A stretch of DNA of 64,000 nucleotides from Verrucomicrobiaceae bacterium. GTDB taxonomy: Bacteria; Verrucomicrobiota; Verrucomicrobiia; Verrucomicrobiales; Verrucomicrobiaceae. Position 1 is the first letter of the stretch, and the number at the start of each line of letters is the position of its first letter. The notes under the pieces were generated by a model. That model was given only the letters and a program-made list of their open reading frames with translations, was not told the origin of the DNA and did no database searches. The position numbers and the translations under genes were made by a program. Shown here piece by piece: positions 18,832 through 27,404 of this stretch. The stretch is taken from NCBI GenBank assembly GCA_016713245.1, contig JADJPM010000004.1:558001-622000 (forward strand), in the 5' to 3' direction.

Positions 18832-18962
18832 GTGACGGGAGAGTTAGTTGCGACTGGCGGGGCCGACACTAACGCCCTCGCTGCCCGTGGCAAGATCAAA
18901 GGCAGCTTGATGGTCAATTGAGCACAAGCAATTCCGCTTCCGCCGTGCGGCTCACTTTGTCT

Positions 18963-19071
18963 CGCGGAACTTTACCTTCCTCCAGCGCACGCTGTAGGGG
19001 GCGAAAGTAGGCATGGGAAAAGGGAAAGCTAAACGCGGAACTTTACCTTCCTCCAGCGCACGCTGTAGGGG
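18963..19071. repeat. Duplicated 3' end of the DUF1080 gene (two identical 38-bp copies, 71 bp apart)
   Basis: The 38 bases at 18963-19000 are repeated exactly at 19034-19071. The second copy is the end of the DUF1080 gene on the minus strand and encodes PYSVRWRKVKFR. The first copy encodes the same residues and continues to ETK before a stop, while the gene in use ends in V and stops. The outer copy may be the ancestral gene end, left behind by a short tandem duplication. An identical length and no mismatches suggest the duplication is recent. Confidence 0.8.
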
Positions 19072-19727
19072 CCGCTGCCCTTCTTGATGCCATGTACCTG
19101 GAAGCCGATGTGGCCCTCAGGATCGCCGGGTTGGGTGAAATCAGCCGTCGCCACGCCATTGACGAAGCTCTGGTAGTGATCGCCCTTCACGACGATGCGG
19201 TAGTGGTTCCACTCGCCCTTTTTGAAGGCGGCTTTGGCAGCATCCGTACGCACGGCCTCGGTCTTCGTCAAAATGCTCCACCAGGTGCCGCGGCGGGCTT
19301 CGTCATAAAAATCACCGGCAGTGCCGTTGATCGCGATTTCGCATTGAGGCCCGTAAAGGCGACCCGCAGGGAGTGGTTTGCCGTTCTTGCTGCCTTCGGG
19401 GGCGGGATCGCCCTCTTTGGCGATGTGGCTGCGCACTTGAACGCCGGAATTCAGTTCGTCATCGACCTTCACCTCGAATTCGAGTTCAAAGTCCTTGAAC
19501 GGCCCGATGGCCAGGAAGGTATTTGGGCTGCCATCCACCGTCGTGCCCACGAGCACGCCGTCTTCCACTTTATAAGAGGCGGTGCCGCTGATGATCTGGC
19601 CACCATTCAGCGAGCCATCGGCGAACCAGTTTTGCCACTCACCTTCCGCGGCGAGGGCATTGAGCGAGGTGAAACCGGCGGCAAGGACAGCCACAGAGGC
19701 GGCGGAGGCGAGAAGGAGGCGTTTCAT
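19029..19727 (-). CDS. DUF1080 (3-keto-disaccharide hydrolase-like) secreted protein
   Basis: The 232-residue protein starts MKRLLLASAASVAVLAAGFTSLNALA, a signal peptide with cleavage near residue 26. The mature part has the concanavalin-like DUF1080 pattern: FKDFELEFEVKVDDELNSGVQVRS, then YGPQCEIAINGT, then GEWNHYRIVVKGDHYQSFVNGV and HIGFQVHG. Members are common in Verrucomicrobia and Planctomycetes, and some are keto-disaccharide hydrolases. The substrate here cannot be read from the sequence. The start upstream at 19748 is less likely because it would precede the signal peptide. The 3' end is tandemly duplicated. Confidence 0.85.
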   Translation of the reverse strand: MKRLLLASAASVAVLAAGFTSLNALAAEGEWQNWFADGSLNGGQIISGTASYKVEDGVLVGTTVDGSPNTFLAIGPFKDFELEFEVKVDDELNSGVQVRSHIAKEGDPAPEGSKNGKPLPAGRLYGPQCEIAINGTAGDFYDEARRGTWWSILTKTEAVRTDAAKAAFKKGEWNHYRIVVKGDHYQSFVNGVATADFTQPGDPEGHIGFQVHGIKKGSGPYSVRWRKVKFRV

Positions 19728-19857
19728 GGTAAGAAAAGGGGCTGCCAAGAACGCCGCGACGCGTCGATTTCCATCGTTAGATGCGAGATGCTTAACGAGT
19801 CTTAAACAATTGTGCGATTTTTATCGGATAAGAATCGCAAAAGAATCGGATCGAAAC

Positions 19858-19886
19858 TTGACCATCAGGCCAAGTTCGAATTAATA
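19858..19886 (+). promoter_or_regulatory. Possible sigma-70 promoter before the small ORF at 19921
   Basis: TTGACC at 19858-19863 and TTAATA at 19881-19886 are 17 bases apart, a normal -35/-10 spacing, in a locally AT-rich stretch. The predicted start would be about 25-30 bases before the ATG at 19921. This is pattern matching only. Confidence 0.3.
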
Positions 19887-19920
19887 TGGGATAATTATTC
19901 GGTTCTTATTCGCCTAATCC

Positions 19921-20151
19921 ATGGCACGCCCCTCCAACAACTTCGAGTCTTCCCCGGTGACGGTGGCGTTTACGCCCCAGATCCGGCAGTACCTCGATGA
20001 CCTGACCTTGAAGGGCACGTTCGGCGGCAGCCCGGCGGACGCCGTGCGGATGATTGTGAATAACGCGATCGAAACCATGCTGAACAACGGCGCTTTGGAC
20101 CGCCGGAAATGGATCATGAACGAAGGCAAGCTCGTGCTCGCCAATAACTGA
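19921..20151 (+). CDS. Small hypothetical protein (76 aa)
   Basis: I do not recognise this protein. The segment SPVTVAFTPQIRQYLDDLTLKGTFGGSPADAVRMIVNNAIETML has a short beta-strand followed by two amphipathic helices, a pattern seen in ribbon-helix-helix DNA-binding proteins, but the match is weak. It is acidic and soluble, with no membrane segment. It could be co-transcribed with the next small gene on the same strand, 19 bases downstream. Confidence 0.55.
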   Translation: MARPSNNFESSPVTVAFTPQIRQYLDDLTLKGTFGGSPADAVRMIVNNAIETMLNNGALDRRKWIMNEGKLVLANN

Positions 20152-20170
20152 CATCTAACCACCTCACGCC

Positions 20171-20371
20171 ATGCCTGCGCAACTCGAACTTCAAGCCAAC
20201 GCCAGCATCTTCGGAGTCATCGCCGAGGTGAAGATGACCGAGCGCCCCACCCGCAATGAGCCGGTGAATGAAACGCAGCTCGAAGTCCTCGCCTACGAAA
20301 TGGCCCGCTATGTCCCGGGTCTCGCCCGGAAACTCGCCCAGGCGGGTCGTGAGCGGCTTCTGGCGGCGTGA
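20171..20371 (+). CDS. Small hypothetical protein (66 aa)
   Basis: The family is not recognised. The N-terminal half has a strand-rich start (LELQANASIFGVIAEVKM) and the C-terminal half is helical and Ala/Arg/Leu-rich (AYEMARYVPGLARKLAQAGRERLLAA). Its role is unknown. It follows the 76-residue gene on the same strand, with a hairpin just downstream between it and the acylphosphatase gene, so the pair likely forms a short transcription unit. Confidence 0.5.
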   Translation: MPAQLELQANASIFGVIAEVKMTERPTRNEPVNETQLEVLAYEMARYVPGLARKLAQAGRERLLAA

Positions 20372-20396
20372 TCATGGGTTAGGTTTCAGGTTCCAA

Positions 20397-20436
20397 GTTT
20401 CAGGTTTCATGAAGCGTGGAACATGAAACTTGAAAC
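20397..20436. terminator. Hairpin between convergent genes, probable bidirectional terminator
   Basis: The 15-base left arm at 20397-20411 (starting gtttcaggttt) pairs with the right arm at 20422-20436 with a single mismatch around a 10-base loop. It lies between a small + strand gene and the - strand acylphosphatase gene. No clear T run follows on either side, so it could also be a mobile repeat of the kind common in these genomes. Confidence 0.55.
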
Positions 20437-20439
20437 AGG

Positions 20440-20715
20440 CTACCGGATGATCTCAAAGCCCCGCAGGCCGGTCTCTGCGGCCACCACGCGGATGTCGCGT
20501 TCTTTGATGTGGGAGCCGAGGCTGCTTTCTTGGATGCCGTTGAGAAAGGCGTCCACCTCGTCGAGTTCCCAAGCCTGCACATGAAGCTCCACGCGGCCGT
20601 CCGGCAGGTTTTTCACCCAGCCGCACACATCGTAGCCGCGGGCGGTTTGCTTCGAGCTGAAGCGGAAGCCCACGCCCTGGACTCTTCCCGAGTAAAACAC
20701 ACGTCTCGCGGTCAT
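20440..20715 (-). CDS. acyP: Acylphosphatase
   Basis: This 91-residue small enzyme hydrolyses acyl phosphates such as acetyl phosphate or 1,3-bisphosphoglycerate. The signature GRVQGVGFR spans residues 10-18 with the phosphate-binding R18, and GWVKNLPDG supplies N36. The length is the usual 90-100 residues. It overlaps the next gene on the minus strand by four bases (20712-20715), suggesting the two are translated together. Confidence 0.92.
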   Translation of the reverse strand: MTARRVFYSGRVQGVGFRFSSKQTARGYDVCGWVKNLPDGRVELHVQAWELDEVDAFLNGIQESSLGSHIKERDIRVVAAETGLRGFEIIR

Positions 20716-22193
20716 TTCGTCTCTCCTTCGATCAAACTCCCAATCTCCCTCCGCGCCGCCTCCGTGGCGGTGTCGATCAGGAGCACGCCCTGACCTTTGC
20801 GATTGCGTTTTAAGCTCACAAAGCGGTCCTGCGCGGCCAATTCGATCCCGCCGGCTTTCTCTTCCGGTGCCTTTTCGAGGCCGTAACGCTCCACCAGCAC
20901 CTTCGACATCGCTTTGAAGTAGGCCTGAGCCGACTCCGCATCCTGAAATAGCGTCTGCCAGGCCGCGTGATGGCGTTTCGCATCCGCGCCGGCCTGCCAG
21001 GCCAGCAACCGATCCGCCAGCAAACCGCGAGCACCTTCGGCGGCGGCACCATCTTCATTGTGCGCACGCAAAACGGTCACGCAGGCGAACTTCCCCAGCC
21101 GGTCATCCCAAAACGGCTCCACGCCATTCAACGCCACCGATTTGACGCTAACCTCTACCTGCGATCCGCGGGCGGCCGCATCCAGATAAAGCTCCGGCTC
21201 GATCACCTCCGCCGTGCTCACCGGCGGGCGGCTGTAGGCGGCATTGAGCTGCGGAAACTCCCCCGCGCTGTGCAGCGCCTGCGCAAACTCAAACCCACGC
21301 ATGAAGGGAAACATCGCCATCTCGCGCAGGAAGATCGGCATCGGCACCTGATTGAGCGGATGATCCGGGTCCTCGGCCGGCATGTCGAACTTCGGCTCCG
21401 CCTTCGGATTTTGAATCGAGAACAAGAAACGCGTCAGCCCCGCATCGCCGGCCAGCAGGCTTTCACGAGCCGTGCGTTCGTCCGTCGAGAGGCGACCATG
21501 CTGCGGCTGGAAAAGGATCGGCTCATACTCGCGAAGGAGCTGGCCAAAGGCCACCGCGAGCGGCTCGTCCGGCTTCGCCGAGGGCGGCGGATCGCTCTTC
21601 GGATCGATGACGAGCATCGTGTCGTTCTCCGAATCATACCAGCCGCCGAGCTGCCGCGTGAGCAGCTTTGCCCGGAGCGGCAGCGGATCGATCTCCTGCG
21701 GAATCCAGCCCAGCGCCGCCAGTGCCCGGGCCTGTCGCTGCGCTTCATCGCCGGGTTGCAGGCGACGCAGCCAAGCCAGCACCACCTCCTCCACCTCCGC
21801 CTCCGTCGCGGGCGAGGTCACCAGCGGCAGCGCCTTGATCTGGCGCAGCTTCATCATGTCCACGCCCATGCCCACAAAGTCCGGCGCGATGCCATCGTCC
21901 GCCGCCATGGCCGCCGGTTGCGCACCGCCCTTCATCCCGAGCGTGCCCAGCTTCTGGATGAGCTGCGCATTCTCATCCTGCAGCACCTGCACCTGGCCTT
22001 GCAGATACTCGTTCTGGCCCAACAGCAGATCGATCTGCTTCTTCAAATCCTCCACCGTCTCGCCGCCCTTGCCGCGATCACTCAAAAGTGCCCCTTCCGC
22101 CACTGGCGCGGTCTTTTCACCGCTCAGAAAAAACGCCGCCACACCTCCGCAGAGGATCAAAACGAGCAGCAGCAGCGCGGGAGGGATTTTCAT
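20712..22193 (-). CDS. Membrane-anchored protein of unknown function
   Basis: I do not recognise this 493-residue product. It starts with an N-terminal anchor (MKIPPALLLLVLILCGGVAAFFLSG). A coiled-coil region follows near residues 40-75 (GGETVEDLKKQIDLLLGQNEYLQGQVQVLQDENAQLIQKLG), then a long globular part with no recognised motif. Overall it looks like an exported or periplasmic tethered protein with a helical stalk. It overlaps acyP at its 3' end by four bases. The ATG at 22193 is preferred to the one at 22202 because it starts at the membrane segment. Confidence 0.65.
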   Translation of the reverse strand: MKIPPALLLLVLILCGGVAAFFLSGEKTAPVAEGALLSDRGKGGETVEDLKKQIDLLLGQNEYLQGQVQVLQDENAQLIQKLGTLGMKGGAQPAAMAADDGIAPDFVGMGVDMMKLRQIKALPLVTSPATEAEVEEVVLAWLRRLQPGDEAQRQARALAALGWIPQEIDPLPLRAKLLTRQLGGWYDSENDTMLVIDPKSDPPPSAKPDEPLAVAFGQLLREYEPILFQPQHGRLSTDERTARESLLAGDAGLTRFLFSIQNPKAEPKFDMPAEDPDHPLNQVPMPIFLREMAMFPFMRGFEFAQALHSAGEFPQLNAAYSRPPVSTAEVIEPELYLDAAARGSQVEVSVKSVALNGVEPFWDDRLGKFACVTVLRAHNEDGAAAEGARGLLADRLLAWQAGADAKRHHAAWQTLFQDAESAQAYFKAMSKVLVERYGLEKAPEEKAGGIELAAQDRFVSLKRNRKGQGVLLIDTATEAARREIGSLIEGETK

Positions 22194-22291
22194 GTGGTTC
22201 AACGATAGCGAGGATCTCGCCGTGTCACGGGCTTCGAGTCAGGTCAAGGCTTCGCAGGCCCTTATGACCTGATTGACTGGACTGACACTGC

Positions 22292-22361
22292 TGACCTCTG
22301 ACCTCTGACCTCTGACCTCTGACCTCTGACTTCTCACCTCTCACCTCTCACCTCTCACCTC
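22292..22361. repeat. Heptamer tandem repeat, (TGACCTC)5 plus variants
   Basis: Ten 7-base units stand in tandem: five TGACCTC, one TGACTTC and four TCACCTC. The array lies in the intergenic region and ends at the stop codon region of the enolase-family gene at 22362. The unit count could vary between strains by slippage. Confidence 0.85.
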
Positions 22362-23789
22362 TCACAACTCCCCCAGCCCACCCCGCTTGATCCACGCATC
22401 CAGCGCCTCAAACGGCTCCATGCTCAAAACAGCTCCGCAGCCAAACGGCGCCGCGTTCACGCTCGTGAGGTCGAGCTCACCCTTTTCGATGCGCAGCACC
22501 GGAAAACCCTCCGCGTGACGCTCATAAAGCCCGTCGTGCGCCTTCAACACATCGCGTTGCAAGGCCTCAGGATACACACTCAGCCCTCGGAGATAGTGAT
22601 GACCATTCCGCTCGACATGCGAAACACCCAGCGCTGCCTGCACCGCCAGATCTTGCAGCATCGCCACCGGGCCGATGCTGCACAGGTCCTCGCCGCTCAG
22701 GATCGAATCCGGCCGCGTGCGCAGCAGCGCCGCGTTCGCGAGGCCCTTCACGATGCCTTTGCAGTTCTTGTGGCTCGTGCCGCGATAGCCCAGCTCCAGC
22801 GCCCGCGGCAGATCATCGAGCGAGCCATCGCTCTCATCAATGATCATGCCCGGCATGTCCTTCCATTCGCGCAGCACCGACATCTCATCGCCCAGCGCCT
22901 TGGCGCGATGCAGCGGCTGCTCAATCAGCAGCAACTGCGCAAACAACGGCTCCAGCGCCTTCTCCGACCGCAGCATCGCGTAGTAATCGCGAAAGCTCGC
23001 CAGGTCGTGGAACTGCTCGTTGCCATCCAGCGTCGTTTTAAAGCCACGCGGACAGTTCTCGACGAGGATGCGAGTCACCTCACGCAGCCGCGGCAGGTCC
23101 GTCTCTTGCTTGCCGCAGATCTTGATCTTGAAAAACGACAGCCCGTAAGCCCGGATCGATTCATCCAGTGCCTGCGGCAGCCCATCGTTCACGCGTTCCG
23201 CCTCGGGGATCTCACTCGCTCGCAATTCATCCCCCAGTCCCACCGTGTGCCGCACATGCACCCGCTCCAGCGGACGATCCGCCAGCGCCTTCCCCACCTT
23301 CACGCCACGCACCGCACTGAGATCAATTCCCAGCTCGTCCGACGCCAAAACCGCATGCAGCGGCCTACCGAGCGCCTTGCAGATCCCATCCAGCACCGCC
23401 CGCTCCATCAGGCTCACGCCGAGGTTCGCCAGCAGCGGCGGCACCTCGCGCACCTTGGCCCAGTTTGCCTGCTCAGCATACAAAGCCTGCCACCACGCAA
23501 AAAAGCCCGTCGCCTTCTCCGCCGCCAGCCTCGCGATGCGCGATGCATTCTGGATCACCGCGATCATCTCGCACAAATCCGCCTCGAAGGGCGTCTCCGG
23601 GTTCTTCGTGAACCACTTCAGCGCCAGCCCCTCGCTGCTCAGCCCGCTCACCTCGCGCCCGTTCACCACCAGGTCCACATTCACAAACACATGCGGCACC
23701 ACCGTCATGCTCGCGATCCCATATTTAAACGGAAACCGCAGTCGCATCGGCAAAACGTGAAATCGAAAACGCTGAATGGTGAAGGTCAT
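22362..23789 (-). CDS. Enolase-superfamily enzyme (mandelate racemase/muconate-lactonizing type)
   Basis: The 475-residue protein has enolase-superfamily catalytic residues. KIK at 221-223 is the catalytic lysine pair, and DGNE supplies D255 and E257 as metal ligands. IEQP follows at 289-292, DES at 318-320, and a conserved K in SHKNCKG near 339-345. The family abstracts a proton alpha to a carboxylate. The sequence is divergent, so dipeptide epimerase, muconate cycloisomerase or racemase function cannot be chosen. The frame extends to 23825, but the ATG at 23789 (MTFTIQRF) is the best start. A heptamer repeat lies right after its stop. Confidence 0.78.
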   Translation of the reverse strand: MTFTIQRFRFHVLPMRLRFPFKYGIASMTVVPHVFVNVDLVVNGREVSGLSSEGLALKWFTKNPETPFEADLCEMIAVIQNASRIARLAAEKATGFFAWWQALYAEQANWAKVREVPPLLANLGVSLMERAVLDGICKALGRPLHAVLASDELGIDLSAVRGVKVGKALADRPLERVHVRHTVGLGDELRASEIPEAERVNDGLPQALDESIRAYGLSFFKIKICGKQETDLPRLREVTRILVENCPRGFKTTLDGNEQFHDLASFRDYYAMLRSEKALEPLFAQLLLIEQPLHRAKALGDEMSVLREWKDMPGMIIDESDGSLDDLPRALELGYRGTSHKNCKGIVKGLANAALLRTRPDSILSGEDLCSIGPVAMLQDLAVQAALGVSHVERNGHHYLRGLSVYPEALQRDVLKAHDGLYERHAEGFPVLRIEKGELDLTSVNAAPFGCGAVLSMEPFEALDAWIKRGGLGEL

Positions 23790-23906
23790 GGGCATCGGAT
23801 CTGAGAGGTGAGGCTTTGTTGTCACAGTTACGCCATCGGCTCCAGCGGGGATTATTTACAATCGCCTCATTGCCGACCGGATTGTTAGCCCGTTTATTTT
23901 CTCGAA

Positions 23907-25901
23907 ATGAAGCTGTCCTCCCTCCTGATGACCTGTTTTGCATTCCCGGCCATCGCCATGGCCGGAATCACGACTTCCGGCAGCGTGTTCACTGAATCAG
24001 GTGCCACTTACGACGGCAGTGATCCTTGGGTCATCAGCGCCGAAGCGCTGAATGTGGGCTCGGCGGCTTCTTTTGGAAGTCTGGAGGTTAACGCTGGCAG
24101 CAGCGTGACGGTGTCCTCGACTATCAGTGTCGTGTCTCCTTCGTCAGGATTGTCGAGTTCTCTGGTCGTCGATGGTATTGGATCCAAGCTCACCGCCGGT
24201 TTCGACCTTTTTCTAGATGCCGGCGGGACGGTGCAACTTCGCAACGGCGCTACTGTGGACTCCATTTTGTTCGTCTCCCGCTCTCTGTCCGGCCGGGCGG
24301 CCCAGACTTTGATTGAAGGCGCAGGCACGGTTTTCGATGCGGGGCGGTTCTATTTTTACGGCGATGGAACCTCTGAAATCAGCGTGACCAACGGCGCAAC
24401 TCTAAGCTCAGTTGAGGTTCAAATCTTGAACAACAGTAGCAATTTTTCTTTCACCGTCGGCGGCGGCTCGGGAACCTCGCAGTGGTTGGCGACCGGAGTC
24501 AATACGTTCGGGGGCGCGGGTGCCGGTCTTCTTGAGGTAATAGGCGGGGGCTTTGTTCGCTTTGGAACCGGGATTCTGACGCTCGGCCAAGCGCCATCAG
24601 GCTCGGGCACGATTCGTGTGGATGGGACGGATGGACCCGCCGAGGTGGATTTCCAGGTTTCACCGAGAATTGGCGCGAGTGGCACCGGGAGACTGGTAGT
24701 CACAAACGGTGGAAAAGTGACCACGACCAACGGCTTCATCAGCATTGGCGACTCGAGCAGAGGAGGAACCGGAACGCTGAGTATCGGCGGAGGTGAGAAG
24801 GTCTCATCTCTCGAAGGAAAACCTGCCCTCTTGGTCTCGGGCGCGGCAAGCCTTATCGAGGTGCTCGCCAACGGTGTCATTAATGCAGATAGCATTCGAG
24901 TGACCGATGGTGCCAGGGTGATTGTGGGAGGAAGTTCGGCGGCTGCGGCGTTGAATCTGTCACCCGGAGGTTTCTCATTCCCGAACAACGGAGAGCTGTT
25001 CGTGACTGGCGGGAGTCGCGTGGAGGTCCGGCAGGGCGGCACCATCACGGCCACTTCATTCAGTGTGAATGATGCAAGCTCCCAGGTGAGCCTCGACGGA
25101 GGCACCCTCAAGGGAGGTGGATACCTCGGAGGTTTGCCCGTTCAAGTCATGGCAGGTGGCGGAACGATCCAAGCCGCCAATGGCGCAGAATTCACTCTGC
25201 TTGCCACAACTGGGCCAGGCATGCTGACTAAGACCGGCGCAGGCTCAATGGCCTTCGCAGGCCAGACCAACCATGCCGGAACCCGAGTGCTCGAAGGAAG
25301 CCTGAACCTCGCCGCAGGCTCTCGGACGACCGGAACGGTCGAAATTCTTGCCGGAGCCAAGCTCACGGGCACAGGCACCTTGGACGGGCTGCTGACGCTT
25401 CAGCAAGGAGCGGTCATCGCTCCGGGCAACTCGCCGGGCATTCTGCAAACCGGGTCTTCCACGTGGATGAGCGGAGGCCGGTATGAATGGGAAATCAACA
25501 ACACCCTCGGCAACAACGGCATCAACTGGGACCTCGTGCAGATCAACGGCAGCCTCGACCTCGTGGGGCTCTCTCCGTCAGACCCGTTTGTGATCGCCTT
25601 GCAGTCGCTGTTCGAATCGAGTGGCAACGCGGGGTTGGCGGCCAACTTCGATTCGCAGTCGAACTACCGCTTCACCATCTTGACCACGACTAGCGGCATC
25701 ACCGGCTTTGATCCATCCGACTTCCGCCTCGATCTCACTGGCTTCGCCAATGCCGACCTCGGGGATGCCTACTGGGCCTTGCAAGATTGGAACAACGGCC
25801 TGGACCTCGTTTACAACTTCGCACCCGTCCCGGAGCCTGGCAGCGCCATTTTTATCGCCGTCACTGCTCTCGCCGCCCTTACCCAGCGTCGGCGTCGTTA
25901 A
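23907..25901 (+). CDS. PEP-CTERM autotransporter-like protein with passenger repeats
   Basis: The 664-residue protein has a signal peptide (MKLSSLLMTCFAFPAIAMAG) and a long repeat region rich in Gly, Ser and Thr with beta-helix style repeats (SGSGTIRVDGTDGP, GGKVTTTNGFISIGDSSRGGTGTL, GMLTKTGAGSMAFAGQTNHAGTRVLEGSLNLAAG). The last repeats match the autotransporter-associated beta-strand pattern. The C-terminus VPEPGSAIFIAVTALAALTQRRRR is a PEP-CTERM sorting tag: VPEPG, a hydrophobic helix and a basic tail. PEP-CTERM proteins are exported and processed by an exosortase, usually next to extracellular polysaccharide. This suggests cell-surface or matrix localisation, possibly linked to the exopolysaccharide operon in the same window. 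Confidence 0.85.
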   Translation: MKLSSLLMTCFAFPAIAMAGITTSGSVFTESGATYDGSDPWVISAEALNVGSAASFGSLEVNAGSSVTVSSTISVVSPSSGLSSSLVVDGIGSKLTAGFDLFLDAGGTVQLRNGATVDSILFVSRSLSGRAAQTLIEGAGTVFDAGRFYFYGDGTSEISVTNGATLSSVEVQILNNSSNFSFTVGGGSGTSQWLATGVNTFGGAGAGLLEVIGGGFVRFGTGILTLGQAPSGSGTIRVDGTDGPAEVDFQVSPRIGASGTGRLVVTNGGKVTTTNGFISIGDSSRGGTGTLSIGGGEKVSSLEGKPALLVSGAASLIEVLANGVINADSIRVTDGARVIVGGSSAAAALNLSPGGFSFPNNGELFVTGGSRVEVRQGGTITATSFSVNDASSQVSLDGGTLKGGGYLGGLPVQVMAGGGTIQAANGAEFTLLATTGPGMLTKTGAGSMAFAGQTNHAGTRVLEGSLNLAAGSRTTGTVEILAGAKLTGTGTLDGLLTLQQGAVIAPGNSPGILQTGSSTWMSGGRYEWEINNTLGNNGINWDLVQINGSLDLVGLSPSDPFVIALQSLFESSGNAGLAANFDSQSNYRFTILTTTSGITGFDPSDFRLDLTGFANADLGDAYWALQDWNNGLDLVYNFAPVPEPGSAIFIAVTALAALTQRRRR

Positions 25902-25980
25902 ATGCTGACTGATCTAACGACTAGGCTGGTGAATCAAACACGCCATTGAACAAACCCTGTGCCTGCATTTCATTTCGGCC

Positions 25981-26370
25981 ATGAGCACGCCCGCCTCTCC
26001 CGAACCCGGTCACAACCACGATGTCAGCATCGAAAAGGTCACGCAACGTGCCAACGACATCGAGGGGAAGCTCCCGAGGCTGAAGCAGTTCTTCGAGCAG
26101 GCGAAGTTGATGCTGAGCCTCGTCAAAGACTACGCCGCCGGGCGTTATCGCGACACGCCTTATTGGGCCATCGCCGCAGTGGCGCTGGCCTTGCTCTATG
26201 TGCTGAACCCCGCGGACCTCTTTCCGGACTTCATCCTCGGTGTGGGCTACCTCGACGACGCGGCGGTGATCGCCTTTTGCCTCAAGCTCGTGGAGCAGGA
26301 CCTCGAAAAGTACAAGCAATGGCTGGCCGCGAAGTCGAAATCTGGCGGCGGGCCGGTGATCGACGTGTGA
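25981..26370 (+). CDS. YkvA-family (DUF1232) protein
   Basis: This 129-residue protein has the DUF1232 signature: WAIAAVALALLYVLNPADLFPDFILGVGYLDDAAVIAF. The membrane segment includes the LLYVLNPADLFPDF motif that identifies the family. The N-terminal 50 residues are charged and helical. The family function is not established. It ends three bases before the next gene on the opposite strand. Confidence 0.8.
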   Translation: MSTPASPEPGHNHDVSIEKVTQRANDIEGKLPRLKQFFEQAKLMLSLVKDYAAGRYRDTPYWAIAAVALALLYVLNPADLFPDFILGVGYLDDAAVIAFCLKLVEQDLEKYKQWLAAKSKSGGGPVIDV

Positions 26371-26373
26371 GCC

Positions 26374-26802
26374 TCACTTCGGGGCGTAGGGCTTGTAGAA
26401 TTTCTTCGTGCCAAACTCGACGTAGCGGCCATCCGCCGCCTTCAGATACACGGGGGGGGCTGCGTCTCGGCCAGCGGTGACGGGCTTGTAAATGAAGCAG
26501 CGTCCGGTGCTCTCCTTCGCGATCTTGAACATGACGGCGTCATTCAGCTCCACCGTGCCTTCGACGCGACGAAACAGGCCTTTTTCCTGGCCGGGGAACT
26601 TCAAATTCGGCTCGTAGCGATCATCCTCCGGCCCGAGCTGCGTGTAGAGCGCCGCATCGCCGAGGGCGGTGGGATATTCGGTCCATTCATACTCGGCTGG
26701 GTGCAGATGAATCCGCCACGCCAGCAGCACCAGCGCTGAAAACAGCACCGCCCAGCCCAGCAGCAGGCGGCCGGGGGTATCGCGGAGTTGATTGGCGCTC
26801 AT
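26374..26802 (-). CDS. Small membrane-anchored protein of unknown function
   Basis: The 142-residue protein starts at the ATG at 26802 (MSANQLRDTPGRLLLGWAVLFSALVLLAWRI), a single hydrophobic segment, and the rest is soluble (LKFPGQEKGLFRRVEGTVELNDAVMFKIAKES...). The family is not recognised. A longer frame to 27012 exists but overlaps the upstream gene heavily and lacks an anchored start. Its ATG overlaps the stop of the 137-residue membrane gene by four bases, so the two are probably translated together. Confidence 0.55.
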   Translation of the reverse strand: MSANQLRDTPGRLLLGWAVLFSALVLLAWRIHLHPAEYEWTEYPTALGDAALYTQLGPEDDRYEPNLKFPGQEKGLFRRVEGTVELNDAVMFKIAKESTGRCFIYKPVTAGRDAAPPVYLKAADGRYVEFGTKKFYKPYAPK

Positions 26803-27212
26803 GCCGCCTTTGGCTTTGTCAGCAGATGCAGCACTGTCGTCACCAGCAGGGCCTGTAGAATGCCAAAGACCATCCATTTCAAGCAGAGCATGCCTGGGAT
26901 GGGCATCACCGCGTAAAACGTCACCGCATACGCCGAGCCGATCAGGCCCGTGGAAAAGCCAAAGCCCGCCACACACTTCCAGCAGGCTTTTCCCGCTGCT
27001 GTCTTCAGCCACAGCAGCGTCATCCCCAGCGCCACCACGAGTTCGCTAATGAAAATCCAGCTCATGAACTGCTCCATCGTCTCATGCGGCCGCCACAGGC
27101 TCATCGATGCCATGTAGTCCGGCGCGAGGATCTTTTGATGGATCACAAAATCCGTCGCCGAGATGGTCAAAAACGAGGCGACGAGGCAGAGTAGGAAGGA
27201 TTTGAGGCTCAT
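26799..27212 (-). CDS. Small polytopic membrane protein of unknown function
   Basis: The 137-residue product has four probable membrane segments: FLLCLVASFLTISATDFVI, FMSWIFISELVVALGMTLLWL, FGFSTGLIGSAYAVTFYAVM and CLKWMVFGILQALLVTTVL. I do not recognise the family. It is the first gene of a two-gene unit with the 142-residue protein, joined by an ATGA overlap. Confidence 0.6.
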   Translation of the reverse strand: MSLKSFLLCLVASFLTISATDFVIHQKILAPDYMASMSLWRPHETMEQFMSWIFISELVVALGMTLLWLKTAAGKACWKCVAGFGFSTGLIGSAYAVTFYAVMPIPGMLCLKWMVFGILQALLVTTVLHLLTKPKAA

Positions 27213-27404
27213 GGCGTCTCCCTTTTAGCCCACCGCCTCCCCGAATAGCAAGGGCTCACTTTCGCGCTTCCAGTCTCTCTGTCAGCGTCTCGGTTTGCGC
27301 CTGGATTTCCTGCCACGGGACCCCGCGCTGAGCATCATCACACTCTCCGTCCTTTGCCCTTTGCCCTTCGCCGCCCGTCTGCTAGTCTCCGCGCCCCTAT
27401 CCAT

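Noticed and set aside
22292..22361. CRISPR array
   Set aside because: The repeat is a direct 7-base tandem without spacers.
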